A stretch of DNA of 64,000 nt from Streptomyces sporangiiformans (GCF_005768555.2 NZ_VCHX02000182.1:1-64000), one strand, 5' to 3'; positions 1 through 8,636 are shown, counted from the stretch's first letter. Numbers and translations are program-made. The notes: generated by a model from the sequence alone, not told the origin.

Positions 1-69
1 GGGGCGGAGCCCCAGGGGACGGGAATGGGTAGGGGCGGCGGGGGCGAAAAAACCGCCCCGGCGCCGTAC

Positions 70-897
70 TCAGCCGCGCACCTCGGAGAGCACCGCTTCC
101 GTGAACGGTGGCCACGCCTCGACCGCCCACGGCCCGAACGCCCGGTCCGTCAGGGCCACGCAAGCCGCGCCCGCGACCGGGTCGACCCACAGGAACGTAC
201 CGGACTGCCCGAAGTGCCCGAACGTCCGAGGCGAGGACGAACCCCCCGTCCAGTGAGGCGACTTGGCGTCACGGATCTCGAAACCGAGCCCCCAGTCGTT
301 GGGGTTCTGGTGCCCGTACCCCGGCAGCACACCCTTCGTTCCCGGGTACTGCACCGTCATCGCCTCGGCAACCGTCCGCGGATCGAGCAGCCGCGGCGCC
401 TGCACCTCGGCCGCGAAGCGGACCAGGTCGTCGACGGTCGAGACACCGTCCTTGGCGGGGGACCCGTCCAGCGTCGTCCCCGTCATCCCGAGCGGTTCGA
501 GCACCGCCTGCCGCAGATACTCCGCGAACGGAATCTCCGTCGCCTTCGCCACATGGTCCCCGAGCTGCTCGAACCCGGCGTTGGAGTACAGCCGCCGCAG
601 CCCGGGCTCCGACGTCACCCGGTGCTCGTCGAAGGCGAGACCGCTGGTGTGCGCGAGGAGATGCCGGACGGTCGAGCCCTCGGGCCCGGCCGGTTCGTCG
701 AGCTCGATCGCGCCCTCCTCGTACGCGACCAGCACCGCGTACGCCGCGAGCGGCTTGGTGACCGAGGCGAGCGCGAACCGCTGCCCGGTGGGCCCGTGCG
801 CCCCGAGCAGCGTGCCGTCCGCGCGCACGACGGCCGCGGCGGCGTGGGGGACGGGCCAGTTCTCGATCAGCGCCAGGCTCTGCAAGGACAAGGACAT
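70..897 (-). CDS. Serine hydrolase of the beta-lactamase/penicillin-binding fold
   Basis: The protein has the layout of the class C beta-lactamase-like family. An S-x-x-K motif (SVTK) lies near residue 45, a Y-S-N motif (YSNAGF) about 60 residues later, and a late HFGQSGT segment fits the third conserved box. There is no signal peptide, so a cytoplasmic esterase or peptidase is more likely than a resistance enzyme; the substrate is unknown. A GTG two codons upstream (903) is an alternative start; I chose the ATG. The gene follows the GNAT gene on the same strand with a short gap and may be co-transcribed with it. Confidence 0.85.
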   Translation of the reverse strand: MSLSLQSLALIENWPVPHAAAAVVRADGTLLGAHGPTGQRFALASVTKPLAAYAVLVAYEEGAIELDEPAGPEGSTVRHLLAHTSGLAFDEHRVTSEPGLRRLYSNAGFEQLGDHVAKATEIPFAEYLRQAVLEPLGMTGTTLDGSPAKDGVSTVDDLVRFAAEVQAPRLLDPRTVAEAMTVQYPGTKGVLPGYGHQNPNDWGLGFEIRDAKSPHWTGGSSSPRTFGHFGQSGTFLWVDPVAGAACVALTDRAFGPWAVEAWPPFTEAVLSEVRG

Positions 898-916
898 GCA
901 CACGAGCCTAAGCGGC

Positions 917-1399
917 TCAGAGCTTCAGTCGCATCGAGGGGTCCGGCTTGCGGACGAAGCCCAGGGACGCGTACAGCGGCTCGGCCTCGGCGGAGGCGTT
1001 CAGGTCGACGTGCGGGACGCCCTTCGCCCGGAACCAGTCCAGGAGCGTCCGCATACAGGCGCGGGCGTAACCGCGGCGCCGCACGTCCGGGTCGGTGGCG
1101 ACGCTGAACACGTACCCGACGGACCCGTGGGGGTTCCCGGCCCGCCCGATCCGGTACTCGATGGTCCCGGCCACCAGCGCCGCGAGCGCGCCGGGACGCG
1201 CGGGGTGGTCGATCACGAAGGCGGCGAAGCCCCCGTCGGCATCGGCGAGTCGGCGGCGTACGGTCGGCAGGGACTCGGCGTGCCAGTCGGTGGCCGCGTT
1301 CGAGGACGAGTCCGTGGTGAAGACCGAGTCGATCATTACCTGGCGCAACCGGAGCAGTTCCTCGGCGTCTTGGGGCGTGGCACGGTGTACGAGGCTCAT
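917..1399 (-). CDS. GNAT family N-acetyltransferase
   Basis: About 160 residues, the usual size for a single GNAT domain. The acetyl-CoA binding motif is visible as DPDVRRRGYARACMRTLL (R-x-x-G-x-A type), followed by the typical late strand PHVDLNASAEAEPLYASLGF. Substrate unknown. A GTG at 1408 is also in frame; the ATG at 1399 is preferred but neither has a clear ribosome binding site. It is divergent from the MerR gene and shares its roughly 100-bp intergenic region. Confidence 0.85.
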   Translation of the reverse strand: MSLVHRATPQDAEELLRLRQVMIDSVFTTDSSSNAATDWHAESLPTVRRRLADADGGFAAFVIDHPARPGALAALVAGTIEYRIGRAGNPHGSVGYVFSVATDPDVRRRGYARACMRTLLDWFRAKGVPHVDLNASAEAEPLYASLGFVRKPDPSMRLKL

Positions 1400-1459
1400 G
1401 CGCCGCACGGTAGCGGCCGCAGCCGTGGTGGGTCGCAGGGATTTCTCACCAAAATTCCC

Positions 1460-1490
1460 TTGCTTGGAGTGCGCTCCAAGGTTCTAGCGT
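1460..1490 (+). promoter_or_regulatory. MerR-type promoter with 19-bp spacer and operator palindrome
   Basis: A perfect inverted repeat, CTTGGAG-TGCG-CTCCAAG (1463-1480), sits between a -35-like TTGCTT (1460-1465) and a -10-like TAGCGT (1485-1490). The spacer is exactly 19 bp, the overlong spacing that MerR-family activators act on. The start of transcription would fall at about 1497-1498, that is, on the ATG of the MerR gene, so the mRNA is probably leaderless. Confidence 0.8.
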
Positions 1491-1497
1491 TGAGGCC

Positions 1498-1977
1498 ATG
1501 ACGGTGATGGAGACCACGGCCGCGGCCGCTGAGGCCGGCACCAGGACCAGCGTCTGTTCCTCGCCCCCCGCCGGGCACCGGCGACCAGCGGGGCAGGACA
1601 AATACACGATCAGCGAGGTGGTGGCCTTCACCGGTCTGACGGCGCACACCCTGCGCTGGTACGAGCGGATCGGGCTGATGCCGCACATCGACCGCTCGCA
1701 CACCGGGCAGCGCCGCTACAGCAACCGCGACCTGGACTGGCTCGACCTGGTCGGCAAGCTCCGGCTGACCGGGATGCCGGTCGCCGACATGGTGCGGTAC
1801 GCGGAGATGGTGCGCGAGGGCGACCACACCTACCAGGAGCGTTGCGAGCTGCTGGAGGCGACCCGGCGTGACGTACGGGCCCGGATCGCCGAACTCCAGG
1901 ACACCCTCGCGGTACTGGACCACAAGATCAGTTTCTACGGGGACGCCGGGCGTGCCCCGGCGTCGGAAAGGTCCTGA
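1498..1977 (+). CDS. MerR family transcriptional regulator
   Basis: After a 33-residue low-complexity leader comes the MerR helix-turn-helix (YTISEVVAFTGLTAHTLRWYERIGLM) and its wing (TGQRRYSNRDLDWLDLVGKLR), then a dimerisation helix and a C-terminal coiled coil (RIAELQDTLAVLDHKISFY). There are no cysteine clusters, so a metal ligand is unlikely. The stop codon overlaps the ATG of the next gene (TGATG), indicating a two-gene operon with the aldo/keto reductase. The promoter at 1460-1490 carries the family operator, so autoregulation is likely. The inducer is unknown; related regulators paired with such reductases respond to electrophiles, which is inference here. Confidence 0.93.
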   Translation: MTVMETTAAAAEAGTRTSVCSSPPAGHRRPAGQDKYTISEVVAFTGLTAHTLRWYERIGLMPHIDRSHTGQRRYSNRDLDWLDLVGKLRLTGMPVADMVRYAEMVREGDHTYQERCELLEATRRDVRARIAELQDTLAVLDHKISFYGDAGRAPASERS

Positions 1978-2993
1978 TGACGGACAGCAAGATCAGCACA
2001 GTGGAACTCGGCAGGGGCGGCCCCGAGGTCGGCGTACAGGGCCTCGGCTGCATGGGCATGAGCTTCGCGTACGGCCCGACGGACGCCGACGAGGCGCGGG
2101 CCACCTTGGAGCGGGCGCTGGAACTCGGCGTCACGCTGTACGACACGGCGGACGTCTATGGATTCGGCGAGAACGAGAAGTTCGTGTCGCCGTTCGTCAG
2201 GGCGCACCGTGACGAGGTCGTGCTCGCGACCAAGTTCGCCCTGTCCCTGGACCACGAGGACCCGACGAAGCGGACCATCCGTAACGACCGGCCGTACATC
2301 CGCCAGTGCGTCGAGGCCAGCCTTCAGCGCCTCGGCATCGACGTGATCGACCTGTACTACATGCACCGCCGCGACGTGAACGTCCCCATCGAGGAGACCG
2401 TCGGCGCGATGGCCGAGCTGGTCCGTGAGGGCAAGGTCAAGCATCTCGGGCTCAGCGAGGTCACGGGCGCGGAGCTGCGCGCGGCGCAGGCCGTGCACCC
2501 GATCGCGGCCCTGCAGTCGGAGTGGTCGCTGTTCAGCCGCGACATCGAGGACTCGGTGGTCCCCGCGGCCAGGGAGCTGGGTGTGGCCCTGGTGCCGTAC
2601 TCGCCGCTCGGTCGTGGATTCCTGACGGGCTCCTTCGCCAACGCCGACAAGGACCTGACCACCGACGACTTCCGCCGGACGATGCCGCGCTTCACGGGCG
2701 ACAACGCGGCGGCGAACGCGGAACTCCTGGAGCCGGTGCGGACGGTCGCCGAGGCGCACGGGGCGACGCCGGGTCAGGTCGCGCTGGCCTGGGCCCAGCA
2801 GCAGGCGCAGGTCCACGGTCTCGCGGTCGTCCCGATACCGGGCACCCGCAAGCGCACGCGCGTCGAGGAGAACGCGGCGGCGACCCGCCTGGTCCTCACC
2901 GACGAGGAACTGGCGCTGCTGGAGCCCATCGCCTCCAAGGTCGCCGGAGACCGCTACGCGGACATGAGGTTCACGTCGGCGGGCCGGGAGTAA
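1977..2993 (+). CDS. Aldo/keto reductase
   Basis: A full-length AKR barrel of 338 residues, probably an NADPH-dependent carbonyl reductase of the AKR13 (YakC) type. The start has the family pattern GLGCMGMSFAYGP. The catalytic tetrad is visible as D-x-A-D-x-Y (DTADVYGFGENE, Asp and Tyr), a Lys in ATKFAL and His in YYMHRRD. The phosphate-binding end PIPGTRKRTRVEENAAA is present. Translationally coupled to the MerR gene. Likely detoxifies reactive aldehydes or quinones when the regulator is triggered (inference). Confidence 0.93.
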   Translation: MTDSKISTVELGRGGPEVGVQGLGCMGMSFAYGPTDADEARATLERALELGVTLYDTADVYGFGENEKFVSPFVRAHRDEVVLATKFALSLDHEDPTKRTIRNDRPYIRQCVEASLQRLGIDVIDLYYMHRRDVNVPIEETVGAMAELVREGKVKHLGLSEVTGAELRAAQAVHPIAALQSEWSLFSRDIEDSVVPAARELGVALVPYSPLGRGFLTGSFANADKDLTTDDFRRTMPRFTGDNAAANAELLEPVRTVAEAHGATPGQVALAWAQQQAQVHGLAVVPIPGTRKRTRVEENAAATRLVLTDEELALLEPIASKVAGDRYADMRFTSAGRE

Positions 2994-3025
2994 GGCCGCG
3001 GAAGTAAGAAGGCCGCGGAAGCAAT
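2992..3025. repeat. Tandem 17-bp direct repeat at the end of the reductase gene
   Basis: Two 17-bp units (2992-3008 and 3009-3025), each beginning AAGGCCGCGGAAG, differ only near their ends. The first begins inside the reductase stop codon. Confidence 0.7.
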
Positions 3026-3048
3026 CCGGCGGAGCCGCTCGCGGAGCG

Positions 3049-3951
3049 CTAGAGCTCCGCGAGCAGCTCCGCCTTCTTCGACGTGAACTCCTCGTCCGTC
3101 ACCAGCCCCGCCTGGTGCAGTTCGCCGAGGTGGCGGATGCGGTCGGCGATGTCGGCCGGATCGCGGCGCGGGGCTGTGGCGTGGGCGGGGCCGTCGCTCT
3201 TCGTGGCGGAACCGGCCGCGCGTACCGCCGCGAGGACCGAGGCCGCGAAGGGGAGCGACTCGTGGACCGGACCGTAGCCGAGGCCGAAGACGACCGCGGC
3301 CGGGTCCTGGTCGGCCTGGGCGGGCTGGCTGGGGGCCGGGTCGCTGCGCAGCAGGCGCAGATGGCCCTCGAAGACCTCCGGGGAGCGCCACTCGACCCCG
3401 CTCAGCTCCGAGACGGCGAAACTCTGGTCGCCCGACTTCCACTTGGCGGACGAGGCGCCCGTCCAGAACCACCGGAAGGACACCTGCTTGCCGTCGAAGG
3501 ACGCCTTCCCGTCGTACGCCTTGAACTGCAGCGGCGCTTCCGGCGGGGCCACCAGAAAGCGTTCGGCCGGTTCCGGGCCGTCGAGCGAGTCGTCGTGTAC
3601 GAGCAGGGACCGCAGTTCGTCCGCGTAGTACTCGGCGAGCGTCTCGCGCTCGCCGGGGAGCACGAGCCGGTAGGGATCGCACGCTTCCTTGAGCTGCCCC
3701 GCGGCCGCCTCCATGAGCGGATCCGCGCCCGGTCTCGGTTCGGCGCGCAGAACGACCGTCCCGCGCTTGCCCGGGGACAGTGTCACCGCCGCGATCGCCT
3801 CGAGGGGGATGCGGCGCTCGCCGAGCGCCTGGAAGAGCTTCGGTGTACGAATCCCCCGTTCGAAGCGGATGAGCACGGAGTCGGACTCGAACTCCCAGGC
3901 GGCATGAAATCCGGCCAGTACGTCACCCATGCGGGCCATCGTATGCGGCAT
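3049..3951 (-). CDS. DUF4429 protein with C-terminal SHOCT domain
   Basis: The first about 110 residues and the middle (residues about 135-240) look like two DUF4429 copies, the PH-like domain often seen in Streptomyces (strands such as WEFESDSVLIRFERG and FKAYDGKASFDGKQVSFRWFW). The last 35 residues are a SHOCT domain (DIADRIRHLGELHQAGLVTDEEFTSKKAELLAEL), a short oligomerisation motif. Function unknown. I keep the first ATG because AGGAAG stands three bases before it; ATGs at 3939 and 3930 lack this. Convergent with the aldo/keto reductase gene. Confidence 0.85.
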   Translation of the reverse strand: MPHTMARMGDVLAGFHAAWEFESDSVLIRFERGIRTPKLFQALGERRIPLEAIAAVTLSPGKRGTVVLRAEPRPGADPLMEAAAGQLKEACDPYRLVLPGERETLAEYYADELRSLLVHDDSLDGPEPAERFLVAPPEAPLQFKAYDGKASFDGKQVSFRWFWTGASSAKWKSGDQSFAVSELSGVEWRSPEVFEGHLRLLRSDPAPSQPAQADQDPAAVVFGLGYGPVHESLPFAASVLAAVRAAGSATKSDGPAHATAPRRDPADIADRIRHLGELHQAGLVTDEEFTSKKAELLAEL

Positions 3952-3996
3952 GAGCTTCCTCGTCCCTCCCCGTGCGGGCCGTCGTTTCTTCGTCCT

Positions 3997-5223
3997 CTAC
4001 GCGCGTCCGGCTTCAGCCACGTCGGACAAACCCTTCGAGCACACGACATTCTCGTGTGCACAGCGCACAGCGCGGTATGCGCCAATACCGATCTCCGCGA
4101 AGTTCCGCAGGCTCTCCGTTCCCGGCACGAAATAACCTCCGTGGCCCTTCGCTCCCTGCGCGGACAGCACCCGCGCCCCGAAGGCCCGGGACATCGGGTC
4201 GGCGCCGTGACCGAGCCCGCCGACCTCCAGATACGGCACGTCCTGGACCCAGTCGTCGGAGTCCCGCATGGCCCACACGCGGGCGGAGGTCCGCAACTGC
4301 GTGGCCTTCTCCGCGCGCATCCCGGGGCTGCCCGCGACCGCTATGTCGGAGACCCGGGACGGCAGCGTGCGCGCGGCGACTCCGCAGAGCACGGAGCCGT
4401 AGCTGTGGCAGACCAGCGCCACCGGCATGCGGCCGGGCAGTGCCCGGACGAGGGCGTTGAGCCGGACCGCGCCGTCCTCGGCGCGCATCGCCGTGGCCGC
4501 GTCCATGCCGACCCCGCTGGGCGCCGTGTAGTCGGCCCAGGCGATCACGGCCGTGCGCGTGCCCGAGTCGGTGCTCGCCGCACGCTCCGCCTCGTACAGC
4601 GACTTCGCCATGCCGACGGGCGCGGAGTACTCGCGGTCGGTGCGCTGGAAGTTGAGCAGGTCGCTGTCGACACCCGGCACCACGACCGAAACGCGCTGTG
4701 CCTTGCCGAGGTCTCCGAAGACCTCGGCGACCCGGCCCGAGCCGTTCGGGTCGAAGGCGAGGATCTGGCGGCCTTCCTGCAGCAGGTCCTCGAAGCGATG
4801 CATACGGCGACCCGCCTCGTGCTGCCCGGCGGGCGAGAGCCGGTCGTCGTGCATGCGTTTCCGCTCGACCTTGCGCGCCTGGTCGAGCGCGACACGGTTG
4901 GCGCGGTAGCGGAGCTTCACCGGCGCCCCGTTCATGTTGCCGACCGCGAGGGGATAGCGGGTGGCGAGCCGCGTGCGCTGCTGGACGTTGAGCGAGGCGA
5001 AGAAGCGCGCGAGGCGGGCGGGCTCGGCGTCCGCGTCCGGCAGCCGGCGTCCGCCGAGGTCACCGCGTTCCCAGGCGGAGAGGGAGGCTTCGAGCGGTGT
5101 CGCCGGCCCTCTGTGGTTACGGATCGCGGTCCAGCCGGTGGTCGCCAGCATGACGAAGACGACGGCCAGCGCAAGCAGTGCGCGCCAGACGTTGAGTTGG
5201 GGAGGGGAGTCGAAGGAAGTCAC
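3997..5223 (-). CDS. Membrane-anchored alpha/beta hydrolase (DUF1023 type)
   Basis: A 408-residue protein with an N-terminal membrane segment (ALLALAVVFVMLATTGWTAI) and an extracytoplasmic alpha/beta-hydrolase domain. The nucleophile elbow is CHSYGS (G-x-S-x-G-like), followed by AVAGSPGM and a late GHGGYF histidine. The charged DPNGSGRVAEVFGDL and VVVPGVDSDLLNF segments are typical of DUF1023 proteins. Substrate unknown; an esterase or lipase role at the cell surface is plausible. The GTG start has no purine-rich ribosome binding site, so a leaderless transcript is possible. Confidence 0.85.
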   Translation of the reverse strand: MTSFDSPPQLNVWRALLALAVVFVMLATTGWTAIRNHRGPATPLEASLSAWERGDLGGRRLPDADAEPARLARFFASLNVQQRTRLATRYPLAVGNMNGAPVKLRYRANRVALDQARKVERKRMHDDRLSPAGQHEAGRRMHRFEDLLQEGRQILAFDPNGSGRVAEVFGDLGKAQRVSVVVPGVDSDLLNFQRTDREYSAPVGMAKSLYEAERAASTDSGTRTAVIAWADYTAPSGVGMDAATAMRAEDGAVRLNALVRALPGRMPVALVCHSYGSVLCGVAARTLPSRVSDIAVAGSPGMRAEKATQLRTSARVWAMRDSDDWVQDVPYLEVGGLGHGADPMSRAFGARVLSAQGAKGHGGYFVPGTESLRNFAEIGIGAYRAVRCAHENVVCSKGLSDVAEAGRA

Positions 5224-5529
5224 TGGGAGGACACACTAAGAGAACGAGAGTGTCTCGCGTTAACCGAGTGAGGGGGATCACGTTTCTCGCCGGGTAATTG
5301 GGGCAAAGCGGGCTCAGTGGGAGTTAAAGAGTCACGCTACGTGCACAATTGAGGTGCCACACGTAGGCGGCGGCGGTGACTCGCCGTGCGACGAGGCTTA
5401 CTCGGTGTGTATTTCGCTGCACATCGACTGCACTCCGGCTGCACCCCGGGTGTACTCCGGGTGCATTCCCTGTGTGTCCTCCGTGGCGGTTACCCACCGT
5501 GAGGTCTCCGCTCGTCAGTTCCCCGTGTG
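5224..5529. other. 306-bp intergenic stretch
   Basis: Lies upstream of the hydrolase gene and downstream of the TetR gene. I see no convincing ORF. It holds imperfect short repeats (CTCCGG-TGCA type, about 5430-5475) and most of the first unit of the 15-bp tandem array at its right edge. The hydrolase promoter must be here but I cannot place it. Confidence 0.5.
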
Positions 5530-5560
5530 TCAGTTCCCCGTATGCCAGTTCTCCGTCAAC
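5516..5560. repeat. Three 15-bp tandem repeats across the TetR stop codon
   Basis: Units at 5516-5530, 5531-5545 and 5546-5560 share CAGTTCCCCGT. The TetR stop codon (5530-5532) lies at the junction of the first two units, so the repeated peptide HTGN is coded once before the stop and again beyond it. This suggests slippage at the gene end. Confidence 0.8.
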
Positions 5561-6174
5561 GCGGGCCCCAGCTGGTCGAGATGCGTGGCTGTCAGTTCAC
5601 GGATCGCCTCGACGCTGATGTCCTCGCCCGCGCCCCACAGTCGCCCGGTCACCCGCATCACACCGCTGAACGCGGCCACCGCCACCCGCGGCCGCGGATC
5701 GGCGTCCACGTCCAGGCCCTCGCGCCCGGCGATCAGCCGCGCCAGCTGCTCCTCCAGTTCCGCGGACCGGCGCAGGTGGGCGGCGATCAGTACGGGTGTC
5801 GACTCGATCAACTGGTAGGTGCGCATGTGCAGTTCGAGCGGGACCACGCTCTCGATGGCCTCGTTCAAGGTGTCCCAGCCCTCCAGGACTGCCCGGCGCA
5901 GCGCCTCCAACGGGCCTTCGTGGGGTGGGCGTTCGCGCACCAGGTCGACGAAGTGCGCCTCGGCCATCTGCTGGATGGCGAAGGCGGCGTCCTCCTTGCC
6001 CGCGAAGTACCGGAAGAACGTGCGCTGCGACACATCGACCGCGTCGGCGATCTCGTCGACGGTCGTCTGCTCGTAGCCCTGGGTCGTGAACAGTTCCAGG
6101 GCGGCCCTCACCAGCGCGTCCCGGGTGCGCTGCTTCTTGCGCTCGCGCAGCCCCGGCCGTGTCGCCGTGTCCAT
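5530..6174 (-). CDS. TetR family repressor, divergent from a drug-efflux pump
   Basis: About 214 residues. The DNA-binding domain reads RDALVRAALELFTTQGYEQTTVDEIADAVDVSQRTFFRYFAGKED, the standard TetR helix-turn-helix, followed by a ligand-binding helical domain. I start at the ATG preceded by GGAGGGAAGG with good spacing; the open frame extends 19 codons further without such a site. It faces the MFS gene head to head, the classic arrangement for a repressor of its neighbouring exporter. The C-terminus ends inside a 15-bp tandem repeat. Confidence 0.92.
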   Translation of the reverse strand: MDTATRPGLRERKKQRTRDALVRAALELFTTQGYEQTTVDEIADAVDVSQRTFFRYFAGKEDAAFAIQQMAEAHFVDLVRERPPHEGPLEALRRAVLEGWDTLNEAIESVVPLELHMRTYQLIESTPVLIAAHLRRSAELEEQLARLIAGREGLDVDADPRPRVAVAAFSGVMRVTGRLWGAGEDISVEAIRELTATHLDQLGPALTENWHTGN

Positions 6175-6292
6175 GAGTCCTTCCCTCCGAACCGTATGCC
6201 CCGACTCGTTTGTTCCCATTGTGTTTTTCAAGCTGTTTTTCCAGGTTGACCTATGTGTGAGCCACGTGACAGTTACCGACTTGTGAATTGGT

Positions 6293-6329
6293 TTGTCAAT
6301 TGTCAGTGGCTGTCATTAGCCTCGAACGC
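6293..6329 (+). promoter_or_regulatory. Promoter and likely TetR operator region of the MFS gene
   Basis: TTGTCA (6293-6298) and TAGCCT (6317-6322) are separated by 18 bp and fit a -35/-10 pair. Transcription would start at about 6329-6330, the ATG itself, and there is no ribosome binding site, so a leaderless mRNA is likely. TGTCA occurs three times in the same direction (6294, 6301, 6311), and AATTG/CAATT arms flank 6291-6296. One of these is probably the repressor site. Confidence 0.55.
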
Positions 6330-7952
6330 ATGACTAGTCAGACCACTGTCGACACGACGGGCACGGGGGGCAAGGCGCCGACCGCCCCGTCGGAGCAGAC
6401 ACCGGACCGGGGGCTGCGGGGCCATCCCTGGCTCACTCTCATCACCGTGGCCGTCGGGGTCATGATGGTGGCCCTGGACGGCACCATCGTGGCCATCGCC
6501 AACCCGGCCATCCAGAAAGACCTGGGCGCCAGCTTCGCGGACGTCCAGTGGATCACCAACGGCTACTTCCTCGCGCTCGCGGTCACGCTGATCACGGCGG
6601 GCAAGCTCGGCGACCGGTTCGGCCACCGGCAGACCTTCCTCATAGGTGTCGTGGGCTTCGCCGCGGCCTCCGCGGCGATCGGGCTCTCCGACAGCATCGC
6701 GCTGGTGGTCGTCTTCCGCGTCTTCCAGGGCCTGTTCGGCGCGCTCCTCATGCCGGCCGCGCTCGGTCTGCTGCGGGCCACCTTCCCGGCCGAGAAGCTG
6801 AACATGGCCATCGGTATCTGGGGCATGGTGATCGGCGCCTCCACCGCCGGCGGCCCGATCCTCGGCGGCCTGCTCGTCCAGCATGTCAGCTGGCAGTCCG
6901 TCTTCTTCATCAACGTGCCGGTCGGTATCCTCGCGGTCGTCCTCGGCCTGGTGATCCTCACCGACCACCGTGCGCAGAACGCCCCGCGTTCCTTCGACGT
7001 GTTGGGCATCGGGCTGCTGTCCGGTGCCATGTTCTGCCTGGTCTGGGCGATCATCAAGGCCCCCGAGTGGGGCTGGGGCGACGGTATGACCTGGGCGTTC
7101 CTGGGCATCTCCGTGCTCGGCTTCGGCCTGTTCGCGTTCTGGGAGACAAAGGTCAGGGAGCCGCTCATCCCGCTGGGCCTGTTCCGTTCCGTACCGCTGT
7201 CGGCGGGTGTGGTGCTGATGGTCCTCATGGCCATCGCCTTCATGGGCGGCCTGTTCTTCGTCACCTTCTACCTGCAGAACGTGCACGGCATGAGCCCGGT
7301 GGACGCGGGCCTGCACCTGCTGCCGCTCACCGGCATGATGATCGTGGGCTCCCCTCTCGCGGGCGCCATGATCACCAAGACGGGGCCGCGCATCCCGCTC
7401 GCGGGCGGCATGGTCTGCACGGCCGTCGCGATGTACGGCATATCGACGCTGGAGACGAACACCGGCAGCGGGGTCATGTCGATCTGGTTCGCCCTCCTCG
7501 GCCTCGGCCTCGCACCCGTCATGGTCGGCGCGACCGAAGTCATCGTGGGCAACGCGCCCATGGAGCTCTCCGGTGTCGCCGGCGGTCTCCAGCAGGCCGC
7601 GATGCAGATCGGCGGCAGCCTCGGTACGGCGGTCCTCGGCGCCGTGATGGCCTCCAAGGTCGACAGTGATCTCGCGGGCAACTGGGCGGACGCCAAGCTC
7701 CCGCCGCTCACCGAGGCCCAGCTCCACCAGGCCTCCGAGGCGGTCCAGGTCGGCGCCGCGCCGGTGCCGCCGGGAACTCCGGCCCCGATCGCCGAGAAGA
7801 TCACGGGCGTCGCCCACGACACATTCATCTCCGGCATGAGCCTGGCCAGCCTGGTCGCCGCCGGGGTCGCCGTCGTGGCGGTCCTCGTCGCCTTCCTCAC
7901 CAAGCGGGGCGAGAACGCGGACGCCGCCGGCGCGGGGGCGGGGCACATCTAG
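6330..7952 (+). CDS. MFS drug exporter, DHA2 (EmrB/QacA) family, 14 transmembrane segments
   Basis: About 540 residues with the hydrophobic pattern of a 14-helix proton-driven exporter. Family motifs: DGTIVAIANPAIQKDL in helix 1, GKLGDRFGHRQTFLIG (motif A), FRVFQGLFGALLMPAALGLL, and motif C GASTAGGPILGGLL. The start at 6330 was chosen over an upstream GTG-led extension because the promoter fits it. Divergent from the TetR gene, which probably represses it. Substrates are probably hydrophobic toxic compounds or an own metabolite. Confidence 0.93.
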   Translation: MTSQTTVDTTGTGGKAPTAPSEQTPDRGLRGHPWLTLITVAVGVMMVALDGTIVAIANPAIQKDLGASFADVQWITNGYFLALAVTLITAGKLGDRFGHRQTFLIGVVGFAAASAAIGLSDSIALVVVFRVFQGLFGALLMPAALGLLRATFPAEKLNMAIGIWGMVIGASTAGGPILGGLLVQHVSWQSVFFINVPVGILAVVLGLVILTDHRAQNAPRSFDVLGIGLLSGAMFCLVWAIIKAPEWGWGDGMTWAFLGISVLGFGLFAFWETKVREPLIPLGLFRSVPLSAGVVLMVLMAIAFMGGLFFVTFYLQNVHGMSPVDAGLHLLPLTGMMIVGSPLAGAMITKTGPRIPLAGGMVCTAVAMYGISTLETNTGSGVMSIWFALLGLGLAPVMVGATEVIVGNAPMELSGVAGGLQQAAMQIGGSLGTAVLGAVMASKVDSDLAGNWADAKLPPLTEAQLHQASEAVQVGAAPVPPGTPAPIAEKITGVAHDTFISGMSLASLVAAGVAVVAVLVAFLTKRGENADAAGAGAGHI

Positions 7953-8330
7953 GGGGCGTCGGTCGGATCACCCCGGGTCCGCGCCGCCCGTGCAGCGTGC
8001 CCAACCGGGTCCGCCACGCCCACATCTGAAGCCCCGTCGGGTCACCTCGCCCCGGCGGGGCTTTCGCCTATCAGGGTGACGCCTGCCCGTACGACTTTTG
8101 TACGCGGTGCTCCGCCGGTCACAGTGAGGGCGCAACTGATCCGTACGCCACGGACGTCGGTGAGGCCGCGGCGCGCTGCCGGAGGGGGGCGGCGCGCCAG
8201 GGCCTGGGAAAAGAGCCGCAGTTGTGAGGAAAACCAGCGGGAGGTCTGAAGCGAGGGAACCGGGGTACCCGCCGCACCGAGCCCGAACCGGCCGGCAATC
8301 CGGCCGGCTCAGAGTTCCAGGGAGTTGATG
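7953..8330. other. 378-bp intergenic stretch
   Basis: Contains the MFS terminator at 8029-8064 and then about 260 bp with no ORF, repeat or clear promoter that I can defend. AGGGAG (8319-8324) is the ribosome binding site of the next gene. Confidence 0.5.
8029..8063 (+). terminator. Hairpin terminator after the MFS gene
   Basis: AAGCCCCG (8029-8036) pairs with CGGGGCTT (8056-8063), followed by TTCG; loop of 19 bases. Confidence 0.7.
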
Positions 8331-8636
8331 ATGGCGGGCTTCAGTCACACCACGCGCAGGCACCCCCGCTCACGGAGCCGGACGTGGCATCGGAGCGGGC
8401 CGGATCGCGCGACGCTCGGAGTCATCGGAGCCATCTGCGCGGTCGCCGGGTTCTTCGTACTGGGGATCTTCCTCGGCCCGGTGGCCGTCGTCTGCGGATG
8501 GCTCGCCATGGGGCGCCGCTGGAACGGCGCCCGTCCGGTACCGGCGCTGATCGCCCTCGTACTGGGCGCAATCGACACTGTCCTGGCGCTCATGGTGATC
8601 GTCGGGACAGCGGCTCCCGCGAACGGAATGTTCTGA
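8331..8636 (+). CDS. Small membrane protein, DUF4190-like
   Basis: About 101 residues: a basic N-terminus rich in Arg and Ser, then two hydrophobic segments (LGVIGAICAVAGFFVLGIFLGPVAVVCGWLAMG and VPALIALVLGAIDTVLALMVIVG) joined by a short basic loop. This is the DUF4190 pattern of a two-helix hairpin. Function unknown. Three starts are stacked (TTG 8325, ATG 8328, ATG 8331); the last has the best spacing from AGGGAG. Confidence 0.75.
   Translation: MAGFSHTTRRHPRSRSRTWHRSGPDRATLGVIGAICAVAGFFVLGIFLGPVAVVCGWLAMGRRWNGARPVPALIALVLGAIDTVLALMVIVGTAAPANGMF

Noticed and set aside
3115..5271. A plus-strand open frame of 718 codons
   Set aside because: It runs antisense through two well-supported genes (DUF4429 and the hydrolase) and has shadow-frame composition.
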